From Paenibacillus sp. FSL R5-0341 (lineage in GTDB: Bacteria; Bacillota; Bacilli; Paenibacillales; Paenibacillaceae), in NCBI RefSeq assembly GCF_037975235.1, contig NZ_CP150241.1, positions 3,348,001 to 3,412,000 on the forward strand: a stretch of 64,000 nt of DNA, written 5' to 3'. Shown here one piece after another: positions 37,470 through 45,593 of the stretch. A model generated the notes under the pieces. That model saw only the letters and a program-made list of their open reading frames with translations, made no database searches and was not told where the DNA came from. A program made the translations under genes and the position numbers. Position 1 is the stretch's first letter. Every line of letters begins with the position of its first letter.

Positions 37470-38828
37470 ATGTCGTCTAATCATCAAAGTATTTTCAGCC
37501 CGCGTTATTTTGCACTGTCCATAGGAATCATTTTGTCAGTGATGGCCGTTGGATTCGAAGGTCTATCTGTCACCACCATTGCTCCTTCGATTGCTGGAGA
37601 CTTGAACGGCCTTAGCTTGTTCGGGTGGATATTCAGTACATACCTGCTTGCGCAGATTATCGGCACGCTGGTCGTCGGTCGGATCATTGATAAAAGAGGA
37701 CCTGCAGCACCGTTCACTTTTGCACTTCTGTTGTTTATCGTAGGGCTGATCGCTGCCGCAACCGCAGGCGATATGTATACCATGATAGGATCACGGGCCC
37801 TTCAGGGTTTGGGTGCCGGAGCTATGATGACTTGTGTATATACGGCTATATCGTTAAGTTACCCGGATGAGTTACGTGCCAAAATTCTTGGAGCATTTGG
37901 TACTGCCTATGTTCTTCCGTCCATGCTCGGTCCATATGTAGCCGGTCTTATCGCAGATCAGTGGTCCTGGCGCTTTGTTTTCTGGGGGATCTTACCCGTG
38001 CTGGTGGTTTCAGCATTGCTTAGTTTACCTGCCTTTAGGAAATTGAAAGTGCAGAAGACGGGAGGGGATACCGGATCTTCATCCACTTGGATGGCGCTAC
38101 TCTTAACGTTAGGTACAGGGATTTTCCTGGTTGGTTTAAGTATGCTTCCGAGCATTATGGGATTTGTTTTAGTCGTAATTGGCCTAGTATTGATGTTATT
38201 TCCGCTCCGTAAATTGCTACCGAAGGGAACACTTACGTTGCGAAGAGGTATGCCAGCAATTCTGGCAACACGTGGGTTGTTCTTCGCTGCCTATACCAGC
38301 ACACAGAATTTCCTGGTATTAGCTCTAATCGACGTGAAAGGAATTACACCTTCACAGGCCGGATTAATTGTCGCGAGTGCTGCATTAAGTTGGTGTATCA
38401 TTGCGTATCTGCAAGGACGGTGGGATGCGGCAGATCAGGGCCGTGGACGTCATATGAGAATTATTCTCGGGGTAGGGCTGCTTGCCATAGGGATTGCCAT
38501 CGTATTTTGGGTACCTGTTGTGACAGTTACCATTGCAGTCATTGGTCAGATCATTGCAGGAGTCGGTATTGGATTGGCGCATCCGATTAGCGGTGTTGTC
38601 GCATTTTCCCAAACGGGGGAGGAAGGCGTAGGCCAGACCTCGGCCAATCTGCAATTTGCAGATTCATTTACACCGGGGGTAGTGATCGGTATTGGTGGTT
38701 CCATCCTTGTAGTGTGTCAGGCTGGCGGTATGTCACTTCAATCCGGCTTAATTGTAGCCATGGGGTTCCATCTCTTGTTGATCGTCATGAGTATCATTGC
38801 CAGCACTCGGATCTCACCACGCAGATGA
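37470..38828 (+). CDS. MFS multidrug-type exporter (copy 1)
   Basis: This is a 452-residue major facilitator of the drug:H+ antiporter group. Motif A-like VVGRIIDKRGP lies after TM2. The exporter motif C region is LPSMLGPYVAGLIADQWSWRFVFW in TM5. About 12-14 helices are predicted. ATG 37470 follows TTGGAGG by 9 bases; an in-frame ATG at 37410 lies inside the operator. It is strikingly similar to the second MFS at 39985-41409 (shared segments include FEGLxxTTIA, GWIFS, GARALQGxGAGA and YAAGLI), so they are paralogues. It heads the probable operon. Confidence 0.85.
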   Translation: MSSNHQSIFSPRYFALSIGIILSVMAVGFEGLSVTTIAPSIAGDLNGLSLFGWIFSTYLLAQIIGTLVVGRIIDKRGPAAPFTFALLLFIVGLIAAATAGDMYTMIGSRALQGLGAGAMMTCVYTAISLSYPDELRAKILGAFGTAYVLPSMLGPYVAGLIADQWSWRFVFWGILPVLVVSALLSLPAFRKLKVQKTGGDTGSSSTWMALLLTLGTGIFLVGLSMLPSIMGFVLVVIGLVLMLFPLRKLLPKGTLTLRRGMPAILATRGLFFAAYTSTQNFLVLALIDVKGITPSQAGLIVASAALSWCIIAYLQGRWDAADQGRGRHMRIILGVGLLAIGIAIVFWVPVVTVTIAVIGQIIAGVGIGLAHPISGVVAFSQTGEEGVGQTSANLQFADSFTPGVVIGIGGSILVVCQAGGMSLQSGLIVAMGFHLLLIVMSIIASTRISPRR

Positions 38829-38840
38829 ATATGAAAGTGG

Positions 38841-39188
38841 GTGTACAGACCATTGTTCACTGAAGATCCGAATAAACTATTTACAGCTTATCGCATCATC
38901 GGAACGAAATGGACCATCCATATTTTATGCACTCTTTCTCAAGGTCCGAAGAAATTCGGTGAAATTTGCGATAACATTCCTTCCATTTCCGAAATGATCC
39001 TCTCCAGACGTTTAAAGGGTCTTCAACATGATCATTTGGTCAAAAGAACAATACGGACACGCCCTACACAAATTATTTATGAACTTACGCCAAAAGGAGC
39101 TGCTCTTGCAGCATTCATACCTTGTCTAATGGACTGGGATACCAAATTTCAAAATGATACCACCGGGAGGAATAAAAATGATCATTGA
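38841..39188 (+). CDS. HxlR family transcriptional regulator
   Basis: This winged-helix protein has 115 residues. The HxlR/MarR-like core is TAYRIIGTKWTIHILCTLSQGPKKFGEICDNIPSISEMILSRRLKGLQHDHLVKRTI...IIYELTPKGAAL. The usual redox-active Cys near the N-terminus of many HxlR proteins is absent; Cys29 and Cys43 (approximate) lie in the HTH. The start is GTG 38841, 12 bases after the MFS stop, with only a weak ribosome site. The 3' end overlaps the Fe-S carrier gene by 11 bases. Role within the cluster unknown. Confidence 0.75.
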   Translation: MYRPLFTEDPNKLFTAYRIIGTKWTIHILCTLSQGPKKFGEICDNIPSISEMILSRRLKGLQHDHLVKRTIRTRPTQIIYELTPKGAALAAFIPCLMDWDTKFQNDTTGRNKNDH

Positions 39189-39537
39189 GGTCAGTGATAC
39201 AGCATCGGACAAAATCGTTGAGATCTTATCAAGTGCGGATATCCAAAATGCCTTCCTTAGAGTAGGCGTTGATGAAGGGGGATGCAGTGGATTATCTTAT
39301 ACCCTTATCGTGGATGAGCAGCAGGCAGAAGAAGACATTGTGTTAAATAAAAAGCAATTTAGGATATTGGTTCACGCAAACAGTATTCCATATATTGATG
39401 GTCTTGAGATTGACTATGAAGAGAGCGGAATGTTAGGCGGATTCACGATGAATAATCCAAATGCCAAAGTTTCGTGTGGATGCGGGGCCAGTTTCAGAAT
39501 GGCCAATTATCGTGGCGAAGTGAAAAAATGTGACTGA
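39178..39537 (+). CDS. A-type iron-sulfur cluster carrier (IscA/HesB family)
   Basis: This protein has 119 residues with the family's three cysteines: one in EGGCSGLSY and two in the C-terminal CGCGASF. The domain is standard (AFLRVGVDEGGCSGLSYTLIVDE ... GFTMNNPNAKVSCGCG). Such proteins deliver Fe-S clusters or iron to apo-proteins. ATG 39178 follows GGGAGG by 7 bases; an upstream in-frame ATG at 39154 has no ribosome site. It is in an exporter/regulator cluster rather than a suf operon, which is unusual. Confidence 0.85.
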   Translation: MIIEVSDTASDKIVEILSSADIQNAFLRVGVDEGGCSGLSYTLIVDEQQAEEDIVLNKKQFRILVHANSIPYIDGLEIDYEESGMLGGFTMNNPNAKVSCGCGASFRMANYRGEVKKCD

Positions 39538-39560
39538 ACTGAAGGAAGGAGTGCAGAGCA

Positions 39561-39848
39561 ATGATCTCATTTGTAATATCTGACCAAGCGATCAATTCAT
39601 TTAAGAATGAATGGGAATTGGAAGAGGGCCAATATGTAAGGATTTATGCAAAATATGTTGGAGGAGGCTCCGATGCTTTTACAATTGGCATAAATGCGAG
39701 TGCTACACCGGTCGATCCCGCATTGGTTCAATCCATTGGAGGATTTCATTTCTTTGTTGAAAAAACAGATGCCTGGATTCTGGAGGATGAACTTCTCCAA
39801 ATTGACTGTAATGAAAATGGCATATTTTCAAGCAAAATCTCCTATTGA
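39561..39848 (+). CDS. HesB-like (YneR-type) protein lacking cluster cysteines
   Basis: This is a 95-residue protein of the HesB-like fold (MISFVISDQAINSFKNEWELEEGQYVRIYAKYVGGGSDAFTIGI...). It retains the GG loop but has none of the three cluster-binding cysteines; its only Cys is in LLQIDCNENG. Proteins of this shorter group occur in Firmicutes without known function. It lies 23 bases after the A-type carrier gene and has a good AAGGAAGGAG site. Pairing with the carrier suggests a joint role (inference). Confidence 0.7.
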   Translation: MISFVISDQAINSFKNEWELEEGQYVRIYAKYVGGGSDAFTIGINASATPVDPALVQSIGGFHFFVEKTDAWILEDELLQIDCNENGIFSSKISY

Positions 39849-39897
39849 ACATGGGAACCCTATTCTAGACCATAATCTTACTTTTTAAACATTGAAC

Positions 39898-39926
39898 TTT
39901 ACAAAGTATAACGCTTCATGTATATT
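39898..39926 (+). promoter_or_regulatory. Internal promoter upstream of second MFS gene
   Basis: TTTACA (39898-39903), exactly 17 bases, TATATT (39921-39926). The predicted start near 39933 places the TTG at 39892 outside the transcript and leaves only the region after it for translation initiation. Confidence 0.6.
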
Positions 39927-39984
39927 CAGGAAGTTAAAAGGTTTATTTTACCATAATATCCATCAAATTAAGGAGGTGTGGGAG

Positions 39985-41409
39985 ACAAACAATAATCAAA
40001 TTGGGATTTTTGATGCTCAATACAGGGCAACTACAATTGGTATTATGCTGGTTCTGGCAACCGTAGCTTTCGAAGGACTGGCTATCACAACGATTGCCGC
40101 GAAAATGGCACAAAGTTTAGAGGGCATCCATTTATACGGTTGGATCTTCAGTGCATTTTTGTTATCTCAGCTTATTGGAACTTTGGTTATGGGTCAGCAG
40201 GTTGACAAGCGCGGCGTTTTTACATCTATGCTGATATCTTTTAGTGTTTTTGTATTAGGAACTGTGGTCTCCGCTATTTCTTTCGATATGCACATGCTTA
40301 TTGCGGGAAGAGCCCTTCAAGGTTTTGGAGCGGGGGCCCTGATCACATGTGTTTATACCTGTGTGACATTACATTATCCAGATACACTTCGTACTCAAAT
40401 CCTGGCCGCATTCTCTATGGCATTTGTCCTACCAACCTTAATCGGACCTTATGCAGCAGGCCTTATTGCTTCCTACATCTCGTGGCGATATGTTTTCTGG
40501 ATCGTTTTACCCTTGATTGGAATAGCGTTGAGTCTCACATTCCGTTCTTTCCGTAATTTGCAGCTTCAGCAAGATCTGTCAGGTCCAGCGCGAGCAACCG
40601 ACTCAAAGATTATGTACGCGATTCTGCTTGCCGTTGGAACGGGGCTGTTACTCACAGGACTTGGTATGATAACCGATTGGAAAGGTATAGTACTCACTTT
40701 GGCTGGATTAGTCATCATGATCACACCAATGCGTAAATTGCTGCCTGTGGGCACTTTTTCGGTAAAAAAAGGATTGCCTGCTACTTTGGTATCGAGAGGG
40801 CTATATGTTGCTTGTTATTTTACAACGGAAAGTTTTGTGATCTTGGCGCTAACCGAAGTGAAGGGGTTATCAGCTGACCTTGCTGGCCTCATCGTAGCAG
40901 CAGGTTCTCTGAGCTGGTCCGCCGCAGCGTGGTTACAAGCCAAGCTTGATGCACGAGATCAAGGTCGTGCCCGAAAGGGTAGGGTCATGACGGGCATTGG
41001 GATTATGATCGTTGGAACTGCACTTGTGATCCTGGCTCTTATTTTGACGGACGACGGGATTATGCTCATCCTTCTTTCACAAATGATTACAGGGTTTGGT
41101 GTTGGATTGGCCAACCCTACAACGGCAGCGATTGCTTTACAACATGCCTTGCCCAGGAAAGAGGGAGAAATGTCCGCGAATCTGCAATTTGTGGATTCCT
41201 TCTATATGGGAGTAAGCATTGGCGTTGGTGGCGCTCTGATTGCCTTGTCCGAAACGTTACAGTGGGGCATATCGACAGGGGTCTTGATCGTGTTAACACT
41301 GCAATTACTATGGGTCTTGTTAAGTTTATTAGCATCACTACGAATTACCCAACTCGTTCATCAAGAACATCATCCAATCAGCCAAGTGAAGGATAACATC
41401 TCCATGTAA
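39985..41409 (+). CDS. MFS multidrug-type exporter (copy 2), apparent start codon ACA
   Basis: This is a paralogue of the exporter at 37470 with about 12-14 helices and the same landmarks (FEGLAITTIAAKMA, GWIFSAFLLSQLIGTLVMGQQVDKRG, ALQGFGAGALITCVYT, LPTLIGPYAAGLIASYISWRYVFW). Aligning the two N-termini on the shared IF pair puts ACA at 39985 opposite the ATG of copy 1, 8 bases after AAGGAGG (39970-39976). No ATG, GTG or TTG stands at that place. The only in-frame GTG (39976) is inside the Shine-Dalgarno. The body is intact with no internal stop. It may be a start-lost gene, a sequence variant, or one using a weak start. Confidence 0.7.
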   Translation, partial: TNNNQIGIFDAQYRATTIGIMLVLATVAFEGLAITTIAAKMAQSLEGIHLYGWIFSAFLLSQLIGTLVMGQQVDKRGVFTSMLISFSVFVLGTVVSAISFDMHMLIAGRALQGFGAGALITCVYTCVTLHYPDTLRTQILAAFSMAFVLPTLIGPYAAGLIASYISWRYVFWIVLPLIGIALSLTFRSFRNLQLQQDLSGPARATDSKIMYAILLAVGTGLLLTGLGMITDWKGIVLTLAGLVIMITPMRKLLPVGTFSVKKGLPATLVSRGLYVACYFTTESFVILALTEVKGLSADLAGLIVAAGSLSWSAAAWLQAKLDARDQGRARKGRVMTGIGIMIVGTALVILALILTDDGIMLILLSQMITGFGVGLANPTTAAIALQHALPRKEGEMSANLQFVDSFYMGVSIGVGGALIALSETLQWGISTGVLIVLTLQLLWVLLSLLASLRITQLVHQEHHPISQVKDNISM

Positions 41410-41479
41410 CGGATGACGACCGCGTCGTTAAATACATCACGAAGAACGGGGGGACTAATTGCATTGGGAGGTGGGTAAG

Positions 41480-42700
41480 ATGGCACGTGTATTAGTAGTC
41501 ATTACTCCGGCTGAAGGACATGTGAATCCATCGTTAGGATTAGTTACTCAATTGATAGACAATGGTGAGGAAGTCATCTATGTGTGCACGGAGGAGTACC
41601 GTTCCCGAATTGAACAAACCGGTGCCCAGATACTTACCTATCCATTTCCACAAGATGCCTTCTCTCATGATCCGGTGTTGAAACCCCAGGAGTATAAGCA
41701 TTCTTATCAGTTCACCTATATGATGGTAAGTATTATCCGGAGGATCATCCCCAATGTGCTGCAGGTGGTAGAGGATCAAAAGTTCGATTATATGATCTTT
41801 GATTCCCTGATGGGATGGGGAGGGACTATTCTTGCAGAAAAACTGGGAATTCCTGCGGTGTGCTCGATTGCGTCCTTTGCTTTTGTGGAGCCTCTGGGAT
41901 CTAACTCAGGTCTGAATGAGACGGAGACAAAGGAGCTTTATGAGGCTACGATGAAGATAACAACGGAGTTAGCCGAAGAGTTTCAAGTGAGTATTCCAGC
42001 CATGGAAGAGATTCCGGCCCATGCAGGTCAGTTAAAGCTCGTGTACACCAGCCGTTATTTTCAGCCGCAGGCAGAAAAGCTGGATGATCGTTTTATTTTC
42101 ACGGGTCCTTCGATCATAACACGTCAAGATGCTCCTGCCTTCTCGTTCGAGCTGCTTCGTGAACAGTACCCACAAACCGTGTACATTGCTATGGGTACGA
42201 TCTTAAATAAAAACTTGGATTTCTATCAGCTTTGCTTTGAAGCATTAGGGGATCTACCCGTAAATGTTGTTCTATCTTCAGGAAAATACACGGATATGGA
42301 GCCGCTGGCGGAACAAATTCCTCCTAACTTTATCGTCAAGCCATACATTGCCCAGTTGGACATGCTGCAGCATACAGATGTTTTTATTACACATGCTGGA
42401 ATGAACAGCACGAGTGAGGCTTTATATTACAACGTTCCGATGGTAATGATTCCATTAACATCGGATCAGCCTCTTGTCGCCAATCGGGTACAGGAGTTGG
42501 GCGCGGGGATTACTTTAAATAAACATAACCTCAGTGCAACTAATTTGAGAGAGGCATTAACAGAAGTACTACACAATTCGCAATATAAACGGCAGGCTTA
42601 CCTCATCGGTGAATCTTTACGCCAGGCTGGCGGTTACAAGCGAGCTGCTGAATTGATCATGAATCTTATGGGTTCAGGAGTAGAACTTTATGAATTTTGA
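41480..42700 (+). CDS. Macrolide-type UDP-glycosyltransferase (MGT/GT1 family)
   Basis: This is a GT-B fold glycosyltransferase of 406 residues. The N-terminal acceptor domain starts VLVVITPAEGHVNPSLGLVTQL. The C-terminal donor domain has the family signature HAGMNSTSEALYYNVPMVMIPLTSDQPLVANRVQELGAGI. Related enzymes glucosylate and inactivate macrolides or phenolic compounds. ATG 41480 follows GGGAGG by 8 bases; the upstream TTG 41459 overlaps no ribosome site. It is the last gene of the cluster, so a detoxification role by sugar transfer plus export is plausible (inference). Confidence 0.87.
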   Translation: MARVLVVITPAEGHVNPSLGLVTQLIDNGEEVIYVCTEEYRSRIEQTGAQILTYPFPQDAFSHDPVLKPQEYKHSYQFTYMMVSIIRRIIPNVLQVVEDQKFDYMIFDSLMGWGGTILAEKLGIPAVCSIASFAFVEPLGSNSGLNETETKELYEATMKITTELAEEFQVSIPAMEEIPAHAGQLKLVYTSRYFQPQAEKLDDRFIFTGPSIITRQDAPAFSFELLREQYPQTVYIAMGTILNKNLDFYQLCFEALGDLPVNVVLSSGKYTDMEPLAEQIPPNFIVKPYIAQLDMLQHTDVFITHAGMNSTSEALYYNVPMVMIPLTSDQPLVANRVQELGAGITLNKHNLSATNLREALTEVLHNSQYKRQAYLIGESLRQAGGYKRAAELIMNLMGSGVELYEF

Positions 42701-42727
42701 TATAGCAGCCAGCTTCATTTAGGCATT

Positions 42728-42768
42728 AAAAATAGACGATCCTGTTAATCCAGGGTCGTCTATTTTTT
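42728..42768 (+). terminator. Terminator ending the exporter/glycosyltransferase cluster
   Basis: AATAGACGATCCTG and CAGGGTCGTCTATT pair with one mismatch around TTAATC, followed by a T run. Confidence 0.8.
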
Positions 42769-42845
42769 AACGTTGATTAATCTTCTGTGAACTGATAACC
42801 AAGTTATACGAAGTAGATGATGTCTGTGATCCATGATCAGTGAGT

Positions 42846-44027
42846 CTAGTTTGTCACCTCTGACTTTTTAATTGGTAGTAAACGGTTTGTTGCGAATACG
42901 ACCATTACAACCAGAAGAGCTGTTATCCCGATCAAAAGTTGGATATTACCTAAAGGATACAAAAAACTTCCTATTAGTGGAGCTGTAGCCATACCAAGAT
43001 AACGAACAAAGTTATAGACACCCATTGCAGTAGCACGCTCTTCAACAAATTCTGAGGACAAGAGGGTTGGCATCACAGGTGTTGCAAGTCCCATCACGAA
43101 TCCAGTAAGCATCAGAGAGAGAAGCAAAGCAATTAGAGAATAATCTGCAGCAAAAATAAAAATCACAAGACTCAAAATGGTCATTATACCGGCCCAGAAG
43201 AGTGTTTGAACTGACCCTATTCTGGTTTGTAAACTTCCACTTATTTTACTTCCAACAAGATTGAATATCATGAGGGCAAGGGAGAAAAAACCAATGCTTG
43301 CGGCGCCTAAAGCATACTTCGTTTGTAATATTGTAGGTAAAAATACGATGAATGTGTAAAAGACATCATACATGATGAAACCACTCAAAAGAACTACAAC
43401 GCCGATTTTGTTTCCTAGAATTTTCCCAAATGCTTTTAAACCTAGTCTTGTTCCCGCTGGTTTTATGTTGACTGGTTTTGTCTCAGGTAACATAAATATG
43501 GCTGCGATCAGGATCAGAAGAGCACTGACTGCTGCAAAACCAAACGTACCTGTGTAACCGAATTGACTACCGATAATGCCACCGATGAGCGGACCAACTG
43601 CTGGTGAAATTCCAAGAATCATCTGATATGTAGCCATGCTTTCGGCACGCTCTTTACCCTCAAAAACATCTCCAATCATTGTAGCAGCTACTAATGGAAC
43701 AGATGATGCACCTATTCCTTGAATGACTCGAAAAATGAGGAGCATTTCTATTGAACCTGAAAACATACATCCTATAGTAGCAATTACATAAATAATTATA
43801 CCCGGGACTAGGATTTTCTTACGTCCATTACGATCAACAATGGGGCCAAGTATGATCTGCATGGTTGCCATGGCCACAGTGAATAAAGTAACTGTTAAAT
43901 TAACTAAATGTAATGACGTATTTAGATCTTGTTGCAGATCAGGTAGCAAAGGAATGTACAGGCTTTGAGCAAGAGAGACAATAGCGGCAGAAATGCCCAA
44001 GATGAAGAGCAATCGTCGTTTGTTCAT
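42846..44027 (-). CDS. MFS multidrug efflux transporter
   Basis: This is a 12-helix major facilitator of 393 residues with motif A GPIVDRNGRKK, motif B region FRVIQGIGAS and motif C GISPAVGPLIGGIIGSQFG, all typical of DHA1 drug exporters. GGAGG precedes the ATG. It is divergent from a TetR regulator with two palindromic operators between them, so it is the probable repressed target. Confidence 0.88.
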   Translation of the reverse strand: MNKRRLLFILGISAAIVSLAQSLYIPLLPDLQQDLNTSLHLVNLTVTLFTVAMATMQIILGPIVDRNGRKKILVPGIIIYVIATIGCMFSGSIEMLLIFRVIQGIGASSVPLVAATMIGDVFEGKERAESMATYQMILGISPAVGPLIGGIIGSQFGYTGTFGFAAVSALLILIAAIFMLPETKPVNIKPAGTRLGLKAFGKILGNKIGVVVLLSGFIMYDVFYTFIVFLPTILQTKYALGAASIGFFSLALMIFNLVGSKISGSLQTRIGSVQTLFWAGIMTILSLVIFIFAADYSLIALLLSLMLTGFVMGLATPVMPTLLSSEFVEERATAMGVYNFVRYLGMATAPLIGSFLYPLGNIQLLIGITALLVVMVVFATNRLLPIKKSEVTN

Positions 44028-44047
44028 AAAACACCTCCAAATTATAT

Positions 44048-44107
44048 TGACTGACTGTCAGTCATTATTGTATATTGAGCTTATAACATTGACTGACAGT
44101 TAGTCAA
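44048..44107. promoter_or_regulatory. Two TetR operators between MFS and TetR genes
   Basis: TGACTGACTGTCAGTCA (44048-44064) and TTGACTGACAGTTAGTCAA (44089-44107) are strongly palindromic and share the TGACTGACNGTNAGTCA core. They flank the divergent start region. Confidence 0.7.
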
Positions 44108-44154
44108 GTTGTACATTTAAACTAATATAAAGGAGTGACAAAGGAGATCTGACA

Positions 44155-44748
44155 ATGACACGTGTAAGCAAGAATCCCCAGGAACGAAAAAATGAAATAC
44201 TGACTGTGGCTATGGAATTATTCAACTCGAAGGGCTACGAAGATACATCCGTCAGTGAAATCGTAAGAAAAGTTGGTGTTTCACAAGGAACTTTCTACAA
44301 TTATTTTCAATCCAAAGAAGATGTACTTCATGCTGCTTGTGAACGAACACTAGCATCTCGTTTGGAAGCAATACATCATTTAGTTGAAAATAGCGAGCTC
44401 AACGCGCGAGAAAAACTCATTCGTATTTTTATGGATGCAACCCCTGACGAACATGATGAGGATGTATTTGAATATCTTCATAAGGAAAGTAACAGTACTT
44501 TGCATCAAAAATGGATTGTTATCGAAATTAATGGATTGATTCCCTATATCAAAAAAATCGTTCAGCAGGGGGCAGAAGAGGGAGAGTTTCTTGCTCAACA
44601 ACCTGAGCTTAAAGCGGAGTTTCTTTTGGTAGGTGCTGCATTTTGGCTTGATCGCGGTGTGTTTACCTGGAATGAACAAGAATATCTGGAGAGAAAAAAT
44701 GCTTTGAACGGGATCATTGATCAGCTACTTGCTGTTAATAAGCAATGA
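44155..44748 (+). CDS. TetR family transcriptional regulator
   Basis: This regulator has 197 residues. The helix-turn-helix is AMELFNSKGYEDTSVSEIVRKVGVSQGTFYNYFQSKEDVLHAACER, followed by a helical ligand domain. It is divergent from an MFS exporter and 42 bases upstream of a nitroreductase gene, which may be in the same transcript. The operators at 44048-44107 probably serve both directions. Confidence 0.87.
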   Translation: MTRVSKNPQERKNEILTVAMELFNSKGYEDTSVSEIVRKVGVSQGTFYNYFQSKEDVLHAACERTLASRLEAIHHLVENSELNAREKLIRIFMDATPDEHDEDVFEYLHKESNSTLHQKWIVIEINGLIPYIKKIVQQGAEEGEFLAQQPELKAEFLLVGAAFWLDRGVFTWNEQEYLERKNALNGIIDQLLAVNKQ

Positions 44749-44790
44749 TTTGCATAGCTTAAACAGACTACGGGAAGAAGGAATACAAGA

Positions 44791-45423
44791 ATGACTGCAT
44801 TAACAAAAGATTTTAGTGAGGTTTTACATGGCCGTCGTACGATAAAGAAATACGATCCACATTTTAAAATTAGTCGGGAAGAAATTATTGAAATGCTCGA
44901 AGATGCTGCTTTGGCACCGTCAGCATTCAATTTACAGCCTTGGCGATTTGTTGTTATTGAAAGTGACCAAGGTAAGGAAGACCTGCTCGAAATTGCGCCT
45001 TTCAACTTTTCACAAATTAATACTTCGTCAGCGGTTATCGCCGTCTTTGGTGATCTGAATTTTGTTGACAGCGCAGAAGAAATTTATAAGGAAACCGCTG
45101 ATCTTGGCTATATAACGCAGGAAATTAAAGATAAGATGCTGGCTATGGTTGTACCTATGTATAATCAATTTTCGATTGATCAGAAAAAAGAGTCTGTGTT
45201 GCTGGATGGCGGACTTGTCTCTATGCAGTTTATGCTTACGGCACATGCTCATGGTTATGCAACAAATCCAATGTCAGGCTTTAACAAAGAGAAGATTGCA
45301 GCAGTGTTGGGACTAGATCCAGAGCGATATGTTCCAATACTGCTCATTTCAATCGGCAAGGGAGCTTCAGATGCGCGCCCGCCTGTTCGTCTTCCGATCG
45401 GCCAAATTACAGAGTGGAAATAA
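44791..45423 (+). CDS. Nitroreductase family protein
   Basis: This is an FMN-dependent nitroreductase-fold protein of 210 residues. It has the N-terminal LHGRRTIKKYDPHFKISREEIIEMLEDAALAPSAFNLQPWRFVVIES and the C-terminal ISIGKGASDARPPVRLPI. The conserved RR(T/S)I(R/K) and S.FN.QPW motifs contact FMN. It would reduce nitro compounds or quinones with NAD(P)H. AAGAAGGAA precedes the ATG. Its neighbours are a TetR gene upstream and an MFS exporter downstream, suggesting a drug/electrophile response. Confidence 0.88.
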   Translation: MTALTKDFSEVLHGRRTIKKYDPHFKISREEIIEMLEDAALAPSAFNLQPWRFVVIESDQGKEDLLEIAPFNFSQINTSSAVIAVFGDLNFVDSAEEIYKETADLGYITQEIKDKMLAMVVPMYNQFSIDQKKESVLLDGGLVSMQFMLTAHAHGYATNPMSGFNKEKIAAVLGLDPERYVPILLISIGKGASDARPPVRLPIGQITEWK

Positions 45424-45471
45424 CAGAATTTTTACTACGAAAAAAAATGCCTCGACTATAGTACCCATGAA

Positions 45472-45497
45472 AGTCGCTATTGTAGCGGCTTTTTTTG
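45472..45497 (+). terminator. Terminator, copy of the AGTCGCTA/TAGCGGCT hairpin
   Basis: AGTCGCTA-TTG-TAGCGGCT (45472-45490) plus a seven-to-eight-T run. Upstream ATAGTACCCATGAA resembles the flank of the 3663 copy. It separates the nitroreductase and MFS genes. Confidence 0.85.
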
Positions 45498-45516
45498 GTT
45501 TTAATAGTCTCAAGAC

Positions 45517-45547
45517 TTGACCTACAGTCAACTCTATGTCTTATACT
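45517..45547 (+). promoter_or_regulatory. MFS promoter with TetR-operator-like palindrome
   Basis: TTGACC (45517-45522), 19 bases, TATACT (45542-45547) is a plausible promoter. The -35 is embedded in TTGACCTACAGTCAA (45517-45531), a palindrome resembling the operators at 44048-44107, so the same TetR protein may act here. Confidence 0.4.
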
Positions 45548-45593
45548 CCGAATAGGCTTGAAAATTATATAAAGAATTGGGGATTTATTTAAC

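Noticed and set aside
39892-39984. TTG 39892 as the start of the second MFS gene
   Set aside because: It has no ribosome site, lies upstream of the internal promoter's predicted start, and adds 31 residues absent from the paralogue.
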